A DNA stretch of 64,000 bases from positions 1 through 64,000 of the forward strand of contig NZ_DASZBU010000001.1 of assembly GCF_035943815.1 (NCBI RefSeq). Direction: 5' to 3'. Position numbers and translations under genes: made by a program. Below the pieces are notes generated by a model. It was not told the DNA's origin and did no database searches. It saw nothing but the letters and a program-made list of their open reading frames with translations. This document shows, in pieces, positions 17,767-26,760 of the stretch (position 1 is its first letter; each line of letters starts with the position of its first letter). Source of the stretch: Frateuria_A sp035943815 (GTDB lineage Bacteria; Pseudomonadota; Gammaproteobacteria; Xanthomonadales; Rhodanobacteraceae).

Positions 17767-18744
17767 ATGAACCTGGCTGCGACGCCCGACGACTCTGCGC
17801 AACCGCGCCATCGGTCTTCTCCCGAGGCCGATCTCAAAGCCTTGGCGGCCTCCTCGCATCTCAAGCGGCTGGAGGCCGAAAGCATCTACATCATGCGCGA
17901 GGTAGCGGCGGAGTTTTCCAACCCGGTGCTGCTCTATTCGGTAGGCAAGGATTCGTCGGTGCTGCTGCACCTGATGCAGAAGGCGTTCCATCCTGCGCCG
18001 CCGCCGATACCCATGCTGCACGTGGACACCACTTGGAAGTTCCGCGAGATGATCGCGTTCCGCGATCGCCGCGCGAAGGAAACCGGCTGCCGGCTGCTGG
18101 TGCATACCAACCGCGAGGGCCTGGAACAGGGCGTGGGTCCGTTCACCCATGGTGCGGCGGTGCATACCGACATCATGAAGACGCAGGCGCTGAAGCAGGC
18201 TTTGGCGCAATACAAGTTCGACGCGGCCATCGGCGGCGCCCGCCGCGACGAAGAGAAGTCGCGCGCGAAGGAGCGCGTGTTCTCCTTCCGCAATGCGCAG
18301 CAGCGCTGGGATCCGAAGAGCCAACGGCCCGAATTGTGGAGCCTCTACAACGCCCGCATCCACAAGGGCGAAAGCGTGCGCGCGTTCCCGCTGTCCAACT
18401 GGACGGAGCTGGACATCTGGCTCTACATCTACCGCGAAAACATCGAGGTGCCGTCGCTGTACCTGGCCAGGGAGCGTCCGGTGGTCGAGCGCGACGGCCG
18501 GCTGATCATGGTCGACGACGAGCGCATGCCGCTCGCGCCGGGCGAAGTGCCGCAGATGCGCAAGGTGCGCTTCCGCACGCTGGGCTGCTACCCGCTCACC
18601 GCGGCGATCGAGTCGCAGGCCGACACGCTGCCGGCGGTGATCCAGGAAATGCTGGTGGCGCGCACGTCCGAACGACAGGGCCGCGTCATCGACCATGACG
18701 TGGGCGCGTCGATGGAAAAGAAGAAGCAGGAAGGATATTTCTGA
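17767..18744 (+). CDS. cysD: Sulfate adenylyltransferase subunit 2
   Basis: The 325-residue CysD has the PP-loop SVGKDSS at residues 58-64 and a complete typical body, including GGARRDEEKSRAKER and the C-terminal RQGRVIDHD. With CysN it forms adenosine 5'-phosphosulfate from ATP and sulfate. ATG 17767 follows GGAAAGGA; upstream ATGs at 17719 and 17743 are less likely. About 120 bases separate it from sulfotransferase 2, and it overlaps cysNC by TGATG. Its place directly behind two sulfotransferases points to a PAPS supply for polymer sulfation rather than, or besides, cysteine biosynthesis. Confidence 0.95.
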   Translation: MNLAATPDDSAQPRHRSSPEADLKALAASSHLKRLEAESIYIMREVAAEFSNPVLLYSVGKDSSVLLHLMQKAFHPAPPPIPMLHVDTTWKFREMIAFRDRRAKETGCRLLVHTNREGLEQGVGPFTHGAAVHTDIMKTQALKQALAQYKFDAAIGGARRDEEKSRAKERVFSFRNAQQRWDPKSQRPELWSLYNARIHKGESVRAFPLSNWTELDIWLYIYRENIEVPSLYLARERPVVERDGRLIMVDDERMPLAPGEVPQMRKVRFRTLGCYPLTAAIESQADTLPAVIQEMLVARTSERQGRVIDHDVGASMEKKKQEGYF

Positions 18745-20642
18745 TGACCGTGGAGCACACGAATCCGCAGGGCGCGGTCACCGCGATCGACGGCTACCTG
18801 GAGCGGCACGAGACCAAGAGCCTGCTGCGCGTGATCACCTGCGGCAGCGTGGACGACGGCAAGAGTACCCTGCTCGGACGCCTGCTGTACGACACCAAGC
18901 TGCTGTTCGACGACCAGCTGGCGGCGCTGGAGGATGACAGCCTGCGCCACGGCACGCAGAACGGCGAGCTGGATTTCGCGCTGCTGGTCGACGGCCTCGC
19001 GGCCGAGCAGGAGCAGGGCATCACCATCGACGTGGCTTACCGGTTCTTCAGCACCGACCGGCGCAAGTTCATCGTGGCCGATTGCCCGGGCCACGAGCAG
19101 TACACCCGCAACATGGCCACCGGCGCATCCACGGCGGAACTGGCGATCGTCCTGGTCGATGCCCGCAAGGGCCTGCTCACGCAGACCCGCCGGCACACCT
19201 ACATCTGCGGCCTGCTTGGCATCCGCCATGTCGTACTGGCCGTCAACAAGATGGACCTGGTGGGCTATGCGCAGAACATCTTCAGGCGCATCGAGAGCGA
19301 CTATCGCGTGGTCGCCGCTCAGATGGGTATCGAACAGGTCACGGCCGTGCCGCTTTCAGCGCTGCACGGCGAGAACGTTTCCAGGCGCTCCACGAAGATG
19401 GCCTGGTACAACGGCCCGAGCCTGCTCGGGCAGCTCGAGACGGTGCAGGTCGACCGCTCCGTCAGCAAGCTCGGCTTCCGCATGCCGGTGCAATGGGTGT
19501 GCCGGCCCAACCAGAATTTCCGCGGCTACGCGGGGCAGGTCGTCGCCGGCTCGGTCGCGCCGGGCGACGAAGTGGTGGTCTTGCCCAGCGGGGTACGCTC
19601 GCGCGTGGCGCGCATCGTCACTGCCGATGGCGACCTGCCGCAGGCCGCCGCCGGCGACGCGGTGGCGATCCAGCTGGAGGACGAGCGCGACATCAGCCGC
19701 GGGGACGTGATCGCCAGCACCTCGCAGCCGCCGCAGGTGGCCGACCAGTTTGCCGCGCACCTGCTGTGGATGGATGCGGCCGCACTGCTGCCGGGGCGTC
19801 CCTACTGGATGAAGATCGGCGCCCGGCTGGTCACCGCGCAGGTCACCGAAATCAAGCACCGCGTAGATGTGAACACGCAGGAGAGGCGCCCGGCCAAGCG
19901 CCTGGAGCTCAACGAGGTCGGCTACTGCAACCTGGGGCTCGATCACGCGATCGCCTTCGAGTCCTATGCCGATTGCCGCGAGCTGGGCGGGTTCATCCTG
20001 ATCGACCGCCAGACCAACGCGACCGTGGCCGCCGGTACGCTGAGCTTCGCGCTGCGCCGCGCGGACAACATCCACTGGCAGCACACCGACGTCGACCGCG
20101 CCGCGCGCGCGCTCATCAAGGGCCAGACCCCGGCCTGCCTGTGGTTCACCGGCCTGTCCGGGTCTGGCAAGTCCGCCATCGCCAACGCGGTGGAAAAGCG
20201 GCTGCACGCGATGGGCTACCACACCTACATGCTGGACGGCGACAACGTGCGCCACGGCCTCAACCGCGACCTGGGCTTCACCGCCGAAGACCGTGTGGAG
20301 AACATCCGCCGTGTGGCCGAAGTGGCCAGGCTGATGGTGGATGCTGGCCTGATCGTAATGGTCTCCTTCATCAGCCCGTTCCGCAGCGAGCGCGGCATGG
20401 CCCGCGCCTTGTTCGACGAGGGCGAGTTCCACGAAGTGTTCGTGGACACGCCGCTGGAAGTCTGCGCGCAGCGCGACCCCAAGGGCCTGTATGCCAAGGC
20501 CCGCGCCGGCCAGATCCACAACTTCACAGGCATCGATTCGCCCTATGAGCGGCCCGAGCAGCCAGAGCTTCACCTTGAGACGCAGGGCGTGGCGGTGGAG
20601 GAGCTCGCGCAGCGCGTCATCGATACGCTGCCCGGCGTCTGA
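18744..20642 (+). CDS. cysNC: Bifunctional sulfate adenylyltransferase subunit 1 / adenylylsulfate kinase
   Basis: The 632-residue fusion has a CysN GTPase in its first two thirds: G1 GSVDDGKST at 34-42, DCPGHEQYT and NKMD. Beta-barrel domains follow. A CysC kinase then completes the protein, with P-loop GLSGSGKS at 470-477, DGDNVRHGLNRDLGF, and the FISPFRSERGMAR block. It drives APS synthesis by GTP hydrolysis and phosphorylates APS to PAPS. The fusion with the kinase means that this pair of genes alone delivers PAPS, the donor needed by the two upstream sulfotransferases. The gene ends the rightward run; a hairpin (about 20648-20670) lies between it and the convergent gene. Confidence 0.95.
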   Translation: MTVEHTNPQGAVTAIDGYLERHETKSLLRVITCGSVDDGKSTLLGRLLYDTKLLFDDQLAALEDDSLRHGTQNGELDFALLVDGLAAEQEQGITIDVAYRFFSTDRRKFIVADCPGHEQYTRNMATGASTAELAIVLVDARKGLLTQTRRHTYICGLLGIRHVVLAVNKMDLVGYAQNIFRRIESDYRVVAAQMGIEQVTAVPLSALHGENVSRRSTKMAWYNGPSLLGQLETVQVDRSVSKLGFRMPVQWVCRPNQNFRGYAGQVVAGSVAPGDEVVVLPSGVRSRVARIVTADGDLPQAAAGDAVAIQLEDERDISRGDVIASTSQPPQVADQFAAHLLWMDAAALLPGRPYWMKIGARLVTAQVTEIKHRVDVNTQERRPAKRLELNEVGYCNLGLDHAIAFESYADCRELGGFILIDRQTNATVAAGTLSFALRRADNIHWQHTDVDRAARALIKGQTPACLWFTGLSGSGKSAIANAVEKRLHAMGYHTYMLDGDNVRHGLNRDLGFTAEDRVENIRRVAEVARLMVDAGLIVMVSFISPFRSERGMARALFDEGEFHEVFVDTPLEVCAQRDPKGLYAKARAGQIHNFTGIDSPYERPEQPELHLETQGVAVEELAQRVIDTLPGV

Positions 20643-20675
20643 TCGCGAGCATCCCTTCCTTGCGGGAGGGATGGC

Positions 20676-21920
20676 TCAGATGCACTGCCGTTCGCTGCGC
20701 GGGAATATCTTCACTTTGCTCGACGCGCCGGCGTGGCAGATGGTGCCGAAGGCGTGCTGCTCATAGAGCTCCTCCAGCTGCTGGTTGCAGCTGGCGATAT
20801 CCATCGTCGCGATCACGTGCTCGCGTCCGCGACGGCCGAACTGGTCGGCCAGCTCGTCGTTCTCCAGCAAAGCGACCAGCCCGGCGCGCAGTGCAGCGAC
20901 GTCCTTCTCGGCGTGGGCGAAGCCGGTCTTGCCGTGCACGATGCCCTCCTGCGCGCCGCCGCGCGCTGAGGTGACCACCGGGACGCCGGCCGCCTGGGCT
21001 TCCAGGATCACTATGCCCAGCCCTTCGGCGTCGCCGTTGTCGGCGGTGATGCTGGGCAGGCAGAACACGCGCGTCTGGTCCAGGCACTGGCGCACTCGCT
21101 CGGACGGCAGCGCGCCTAGGAAGGTCGCGCGCACGCCCCGCTCGCGGGCGTAGGCCTTCAGTTCTTCGCCCAGCGGTCCGTTGCCGACGATCACCAGGCG
21201 GTATTCGGGGAAGTCGTCCTGGATCTGCTCGAAGGCCTGCAGCAGGTAGCGACAGCCCTTCTTTTCCACCAGGCGCCCCACGTACAGGATGTCCCGCCGA
21301 TCGGCGAGCGGCTTGGGGCCCGGCGCGAATTTGCCGGTGTCCACGCCGATATGCCGCACGGTGATCTTTTCCTCCGGCAAGCCGAATTCGATCGCCGCCT
21401 GCCGGATTGCCTTGGACACGGCGATGAAATGGATCCGCCGGTCCTGCGCCAGCGTCAGCAAGCCCTCGGGAAAGCCGCGCATGAAGCGCCCGCCGTTGCC
21501 GGCCTCCCACCAGCTGCGGTAAGTGTTGATGTCGTAGCCATGCAGGGTGATCAGGGTCGGCAGGTCCAACTGGCGCGCCAATGGCCAGATCCGGTAGGCG
21601 TCGGTGCCGAAGTGGATGTGCAGCAGGTTCGCATGCTCGGCTTTGAGCGCGCGGAGCTTGGGCCGCGACCAGATCAGGTAAGGCGAGCTGCGGTTGGCCA
21701 CGCGCTGCACGAGGCGGTGGCGGTGGCCGAGCAGGCGCACGTCCAATCCATCGAGCGCAAGGCCGGTGCTTACCCTGCCGTCGCCTGCCAGGATCGCACG
21801 CCAGCCGCGGAGCATGCGCACCTGATCGCGGATGAAGGTCTCGGAATAGGGCAGCAGACGCGACTTGTAGACGATCACCTTCGGCCGCTTGTCACCCTGG
21901 GGGTTATTGTCGTTGTTCAT
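20676..21920 (-). CDS. Family 4 glycosyltransferase
   Basis: The 414-residue GT-B protein has an early VYKSRLLPYSETFIRDQ block, found in colanic-acid-type WcaL/AmsK glycosyltransferases. The donor domain includes DILYVGRLVEKKGC, IVGNGPLGEELK, and an E-x7-E region in AEGLGIVILEAQAAGVPVV. It probably adds a sugar to the repeat unit. It lies on the opposite strand to the main operon and converges on cysNC. A 183-base gap separates it from the ATP-grasp gene upstream, so it may have its own promoter. Confidence 0.85.
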   Translation of the reverse strand: MNNDNNPQGDKRPKVIVYKSRLLPYSETFIRDQVRMLRGWRAILAGDGRVSTGLALDGLDVRLLGHRHRLVQRVANRSSPYLIWSRPKLRALKAEHANLLHIHFGTDAYRIWPLARQLDLPTLITLHGYDINTYRSWWEAGNGGRFMRGFPEGLLTLAQDRRIHFIAVSKAIRQAAIEFGLPEEKITVRHIGVDTGKFAPGPKPLADRRDILYVGRLVEKKGCRYLLQAFEQIQDDFPEYRLVIVGNGPLGEELKAYARERGVRATFLGALPSERVRQCLDQTRVFCLPSITADNGDAEGLGIVILEAQAAGVPVVTSARGGAQEGIVHGKTGFAHAEKDVAALRAGLVALLENDELADQFGRRGREHVIATMDIASCNQQLEELYEQHAFGTICHAGASSKVKIFPRSERQCI

Positions 21921-22103
21921 GGGCGTGCGTCTGTTCCGGCTGGCTGCGGTTTCGTGGGCGCGCCCGGGCGCCGTCTCGCGTCGATCGTCATCAGCTTCGT
22001 ACAGGATGGTCTCAGTTGGGGGCGAGGCCGCTTCTTGGAGCGTTCTTGTGTCACGGCTTCGGTTCGCAGTTGGGTTCGCAGTAATGATTCGCGCCCATCG
22101 CGT

Positions 22104-23060
22104 TCATTCCAGTGTGGCTACGCGCACCGTCGCCGCCGTGGTACCACTGCCGCTGGTCGGAAGGTCCTCGCGCAGCGCGGGTTCTGGCCAGCCGAATTTC
22201 GTGCCGAGTAATCCGTCCCATTCCTTGGGGTCGAAAATGTAGCGTCCGGCACCGGGGGTGAGCGTGAGCTCGCCGACATAGATGCGTCCCTGGTGCAGGT
22301 AAAGGTCCACCCGCATGTAACCCAGCGGCTCGGCCAGCCTGCGCGCTATCTGCAGCATCTCGTCCAGCTGGTCGGGCCGTGGTGCCGGACGGCCGCTGGT
22401 CTTCTGGTGCAGCAGCTGGAAGGGTGCCGGGCGCCAGTCCTCCAGGTACAGGTCCTGCGTCAGGTGCTCGAAGCGGCCCTGCATGTGCTGGATGAAGATG
22501 TAGGGTTTCTGGCCGGGGCCGGGATTGAAGACGTTGAACTTGAAGTCGTCGGGCGGCCTGCGTTCGGTCAGCAGCGCATGCTCGAAGATGATGCGCGGGC
22601 GGATGTAGCGGTAGTGCTTCTCGCGCATGCGCATCGGGAATTCCGACGTCATCCACAGGTTGGCCAGGCACGCCAGCTCGGCCGGATCTTCGTCGTACTT
22701 GTCGTGCACGATGCGCAGCTGGCCGAAGCTGTGGTTGGCCTTCATCACGAAGCTTTTGGGCAGCTCGTCGAAGGTTTCCGGCACGACCCGCTCGGTTATC
22801 AGGTGCGCCGGCACCAGGTATTGCGGACCGACCGTATTGGCGATGTAGCTGCGCACCTCGATCTTGTCGGCCAGCCGGGAAAACAGCGGCGACGGGTAGC
22901 GCATGCGATGGAAGATCTTTTCCGAGAAGCGCTGAGGCTGGTGGAAGCGGCACATCCGCCGGTGAGTCAGCAGGTACTTGTACTGGTAGAAGGCGCAATC
23001 GGGCAGCGCCATTACCAGCGAGGACATCTGTTCGCGGAACGTCTTGAGCTTTTGCGTCAT
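22104..23060 (-). CDS. TupA-like ATP-grasp protein
   Basis: The 318-residue protein matches the TupA-like ATP-grasp family (PF14305). Visible features are the start with MCRFHQPQRFSEKIF, KSFVMKANHSFGQLRIV in the ATP-binding half, and a late MRVDLYLHQGRIYVGELTLTPGAG with the metal-binding Glu and the catalytic end. Members sit in capsule, O-antigen and teichuronopeptide loci and are thought to form amide bonds between uronic acids and amino acids. This is a third potential carboxylate-activating enzyme in the locus beside the two PP-loop proteins. It has no signal peptide or membrane span. The substrate is unknown. Confidence 0.75.
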   Translation of the reverse strand: MTQKLKTFREQMSSLVMALPDCAFYQYKYLLTHRRMCRFHQPQRFSEKIFHRMRYPSPLFSRLADKIEVRSYIANTVGPQYLVPAHLITERVVPETFDELPKSFVMKANHSFGQLRIVHDKYDEDPAELACLANLWMTSEFPMRMREKHYRYIRPRIIFEHALLTERRPPDDFKFNVFNPGPGQKPYIFIQHMQGRFEHLTQDLYLEDWRPAPFQLLHQKTSGRPAPRPDQLDEMLQIARRLAEPLGYMRVDLYLHQGRIYVGELTLTPGAGRYIFDPKEWDGLLGTKFGWPEPALREDLPTSGSGTTAATVRVATLE

Positions 23061-23323
23061 TGCGTTGCCTGTTGCCTGACCGGCGCCTGGCGCGGGTGCC
23101 GCGGCCCTTTGGTGCGGTCGGGTCCGGGCCGTGGCGTTCCACGAAAGCGGTGGCGCGATTGTCCGCCGTGCCTGGTGGACGGTTCGTGCAATAGGGCTGG
23201 GCGAACGCTCCGGTTCGGAGCACGCCTTGCTATGGAATCCGCTGCGGGCCCGCCATGGCCTGTACGTGGTGATGCGCTGGTGGAGAGGGGCGGCAGCTCA
23301 TCAGAGCGCAGCCCCTCCGGCCC

Positions 23324-24505
23324 CTACTTGGCGGCTGAGCCGCGTTTGGATCCCTGGGCCTTCTTGTTGGCATACGGAGACAGCAGAGTCACCGAGGACT
23401 GCAGTCGCACCACGTTGCTGGGCAGGCGGCCGGTCGCTTCGAGCGTCTGGCGCGGAGAGGCCAGCTTTGGGATCGCCGGGGTAGCCTGCAACTTCTGCCA
23501 GACGCGGCCCATCAGCGTCACGTAGATCACCGCGAGTGCGCCGAAGGCGAGCAGGTTGCTGCCGGGCGCCAGCGAGTGGGTGAGCATGCCGGTCAGCGCC
23601 AGCAGGATGGCCAGCGTCACCAGCGCCACCAGCGTGGTGCGTGGACCGAGGCCGGCGCGCATCATCATGTGGTGTACGTGGCCGCGGTCGGGCTTGAACG
23701 GGCTCTTGCCCTCGCGGATCCGCCGTACCATCACCGCCAGCGTGTCGAGCACCGGCAGCGCCACGCACCAGAGCACGTCCATGGTGGACAGCTCGTGGGT
23801 CGGGCCGGTCTGACTCAGGTGGATCAGCGACCAGGCGAGCATGTAGCCGATCACCATGCTGCCAGCGTCGCCCAGGAAGATCTTCTTGCCGACCAGTCCC
23901 AGGTTGACCGCCAGGTAGGGCACCAGCGCACCGGCCAACAGGACCAGCACGATCACGCCCGGCCACTGCGGCTGGCCCTGGTACATGATGATGGCGCCGA
24001 TGCTCACCAGCGCCAGCGTGCCGGCCAGACCGTCGATGCCGTCCATCATGTTGAAGGCGTTGAGCAGGCCGATCACCGCCACGACGGTCAGCGGTATGCC
24101 GAACACGCCAAGTTCGAATTCCTGGCCGAACAGGTGTCCCAGCGTGTGGATCTGCACGCCAGTCACCGCGACCATGGTGAGCACGGCGGCGGTCTGCACG
24201 AGCAGCCGCGTGCGCACGGACAGATCGAAGCGGTCGTCCAGCGCGCCCACCAGGGCGAGGACGGCCGCGGTAGCCAGCAGGGCGATAGTGTAGAGATGCG
24301 GCTGTCCGTCCACGACGGTGCCGGCAAGCACGCCGATGAACGCGGCGAGTCCTCCGATCAGGGGTACGTGGCCGACATGGAGCTTGCGCTCATTCGGTCG
24401 GTCGACCAGGCCCCAGGGCTCGGCAAAGCGGTAAAGCACGGCGATCGCCAGCCCCGAAACACAGGCGGCGGTAAGGCAAGCGATAAGTATCCGGGAGTAC
24501 TGCAT
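23324..24505 (-). CDS. wecA: WecA-type polyprenyl-phosphate sugar-1-phosphate transferase
   Basis: This 393-residue multispanning membrane protein transfers a HexNAc-1-phosphate (or related sugar phosphate) to undecaprenyl phosphate to start repeat-unit assembly. Family motifs are present: NERKLHVGHVPLIGG near the start, NAFNMMDGIDGLAG, FLGDAGSMVIGY, and KPDRGHVHHMMMRAGLG with the HH pair and Arg. ATG 24505 gives a start directly before the first membrane segment; upstream in-frame codons encode no conserved sequence. The last 40 residues are a basic, low-complexity tail. No GumD-like initiating enzyme is visible, so WecA may initiate this EPS, an O-antigen, or both. Confidence 0.88.
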   Translation of the reverse strand: MQYSRILIACLTAACVSGLAIAVLYRFAEPWGLVDRPNERKLHVGHVPLIGGLAAFIGVLAGTVVDGQPHLYTIALLATAAVLALVGALDDRFDLSVRTRLLVQTAAVLTMVAVTGVQIHTLGHLFGQEFELGVFGIPLTVVAVIGLLNAFNMMDGIDGLAGTLALVSIGAIIMYQGQPQWPGVIVLVLLAGALVPYLAVNLGLVGKKIFLGDAGSMVIGYMLAWSLIHLSQTGPTHELSTMDVLWCVALPVLDTLAVMVRRIREGKSPFKPDRGHVHHMMMRAGLGPRTTLVALVTLAILLALTGMLTHSLAPGSNLLAFGALAVIYVTLMGRVWQKLQATPAIPKLASPRQTLEATGRLPSNVVRLQSSVTLLSPYANKKAQGSKRGSAAK

Positions 24506-24738
24506 AGTGGCTGTGTCCCATCGTCCTGAATGGGCCATGTCGGCAGACGGACCATCTCCGCCACCGAACACGGCACCACCTGCATGCGCAGGCATAACCG
24601 GATATCCCCGTTCCCTGGCCCGACTGATCGGGCTTCGGGCAAGAGTAGGCAGCCGCCAGTGCAATTCTCGTCAATGAGAGGCAGGGGCCTGAAGCCTGCA
24701 AAGGAGGCGCCCAGGCGCCTGTCCGGCCCGCTCGCGGT

Positions 24739-26580
24739 TCAGCGGAACATCAGGTTGATGGCGACCAGGGAGGCCACCAGCACCAGTAAGGTAAGCGGCA
24801 CGCCCACGCGCAGAAAATCCTTGCCGCGGTAGCCGCCGGGGCCGGCCACCATCATCAGCGCCGGATGTCCGGAACTGAGCAGGAAGGTGTTGGACGAGGA
24901 TACCGCCACGATCAGCGCATAGGCTGAAGGATTGCCGCCGGTGGCCACCGCCACACTGATGGCGATGGGCACCATCATCACGGTCGCGCCCACGTTCGAC
25001 ATGACCTGCGAAAAAAGCAGCGTGAGCACCGCCAGGCACGTCTGCAGGATCCACGGCGAAGCGCCCCCCAGGTGATTGAGCACTTCCTGTGCCAGCCACG
25101 CGGCCGTGCCGGTGGCGTCCATCGACCATCCGAGCGGGATGAGGCAGGCGGTCACGAAGATCGTCTTCCAGTTGACCGCCTTGTAGGCCTCGTCCATGTT
25201 CAGCACACCGGTCAGCAGCATGCCGATGGCGCCGGTCATCATCGCTACCGACAAGTCCAGGTGGGTGAACAGCGCCAGGCACTTGGCCAGCAGGAAGAAG
25301 CCCACCGCCTGCCAGATCTTGCCTGGACGCTGCTCCTCCTTGGGGATGTCGGTGACGACCACCAGGTCCTTGTCTTCCGACGCCAGCGCCAGGTCGCGCC
25401 AGCTCGAGTGCAGCACCAGCGTGTCGCCGGCGCGCAGGCTCACGCCGCGGACATCGTCGCGGAACACCTGGTCGCCGCGGTTGATCGCCAGCACCGAGAT
25501 GCCGTAGCGCTTGCGCAGCCGCAGGTCGCCCACGCTCTGCTTGAGGAAGCGCGAAGACGGCGGCAGCACCGCCTCGGAGATGCCGGCACGGGTCGGGTTG
25601 AACAGCTCGCCCAGCTGCCGCATGCGCGGCGACACCTTGCACAGCTGGTTGTTGGCGAACTGCGCCACCTGGTCGCGCGGCGCCAGCACGCCCAGCACCG
25701 AGCCAACCCAGATCACGTAGTCGACCGGCGGCGCCATGCGCGCGTCATTGCCGCTCTTGATCGCCAAGATCAGCGGCGCGCCGTGCAGCTGTTCCACTTC
25801 ACCGATGCTCATGCCGACCAGCGGACTCTCGGCGGTGACAGTCAGTTCGGCCGTCTCGCCGCCGATCCCGTAGGTCTCGGCGAAGTAGCTTTCGGTACGG
25901 CCCGGGGTGACCTTCAGCCGCTCGTCTTCGCGCTCGGGCAGCAGCCGGCGGGTGAACAGCCAGAAGTAGGCGATGCCCAGCAGGGCAAGCAGCAGGCCTA
26001 CGGGCGTGACGCTGAACAGGCCGAATTTCGGAATGGTGTGCGCGCCGGGCGGCAGGTTGGCGTTGGCGCTGGCGATCAGGTCGTTGAGGACGATCAGCGG
26101 CGAGTTGGCGATCAGCGTGGTGTTGGTCGCGGTGAGGATGCAGAAGCCCATCGGCAACAGCAGCCGCGAGATCGGCACGCCGGTGCGCGCGGACAGGCGG
26201 CTGGTCACCGGGATCATGAGCGCCGCCAGTGCCTGGCTCGGGATCACCGCACTGAAGAGGCTCGTGACCGAGTTGATCACGACGCCCAGACGCGACTCCC
26301 TGCCGCGCGCCATGCGCATCACGAAACTGGCGGTCAGCGAGAGCACGCCGGCGCGGTCCAGCCCCGCGCCCATGATCATGATCGCGATGATCGCGATAAC
26401 CGCGTTGCCGGCGAAGCCGTTGAACACGCGATCGGAGGGAATCAGCCCGGTCAGGCCGATCACCACCACCACCAGCAGCGCCACCATGTCGGCGCGGATC
26501 CACTCCAGCACCAGCATCAGCATGGTGAAGCCCACCAGCCCGAGCACCAGGATCATTTCGGGGGTGAGCGCGAGGGCCAC
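24739..26580 (-). CDS. SLC13-family anion permease with TrkA-C domains
   Basis: The 613-residue protein has two halves of hydrophobic segments. Between them are two soluble RCK_C/TrkA-C-like domains, seen as EVEQLHGAPLILAIKSG and VRGVSLRAGDTLVLHSSW. This is the layout of the SLC13/DASS-like bacterial transporters for sulfate, dicarboxylate or related anions. Two membrane re-entrant Ser/Asn/Thr stretches, LTATNTTLIANSP and VSSSNTFLLSSGHPA, mark the transport core. It probably imports an inorganic or small organic anion. Its position beside the sulfation locus makes sulfate a candidate, but no sequence feature proves this, and it may not belong to the locus. Confidence 0.8.
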   Translation of the reverse strand: MALALTPEMILVLGLVGFTMLMLVLEWIRADMVALLVVVVIGLTGLIPSDRVFNGFAGNAVIAIIAIMIMGAGLDRAGVLSLTASFVMRMARGRESRLGVVINSVTSLFSAVIPSQALAALMIPVTSRLSARTGVPISRLLLPMGFCILTATNTTLIANSPLIVLNDLIASANANLPPGAHTIPKFGLFSVTPVGLLLALLGIAYFWLFTRRLLPEREDERLKVTPGRTESYFAETYGIGGETAELTVTAESPLVGMSIGEVEQLHGAPLILAIKSGNDARMAPPVDYVIWVGSVLGVLAPRDQVAQFANNQLCKVSPRMRQLGELFNPTRAGISEAVLPPSSRFLKQSVGDLRLRKRYGISVLAINRGDQVFRDDVRGVSLRAGDTLVLHSSWRDLALASEDKDLVVVTDIPKEEQRPGKIWQAVGFFLLAKCLALFTHLDLSVAMMTGAIGMLLTGVLNMDEAYKAVNWKTIFVTACLIPLGWSMDATGTAAWLAQEVLNHLGGASPWILQTCLAVLTLLFSQVMSNVGATVMMVPIAISVAVATGGNPSAYALIVAVSSSNTFLLSSGHPALMMVAGPGGYRGKDFLRVGVPLTLLVLVASLVAINLMFR

Positions 26581-26760
26581 TAGCGATCGTCCAGGTGGGG
26601 CTGGTGGTGGAAGCGGATGGGATTGTGCAGTGGTTGCCTCACGCGGCCGGGCCCGTCCCTGTTTGCCGGCCAGTATAAGCGGGGCATCCCAGCGGCTGGT
26701 GAACCTAGGGCTCGCGCATAGCTCGAACCCTCATCCCTTCCGGGGAGAGGGAGCAACCCA

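Noticed and set aside
19356..20573. Long minus-strand frame inside cysNC
   Set aside because: It is a shadow of the strongly conserved cysNC frame, with low-complexity His/Arg/Ala composition and no recognisable motif. High G+C produces many such frames across the window.
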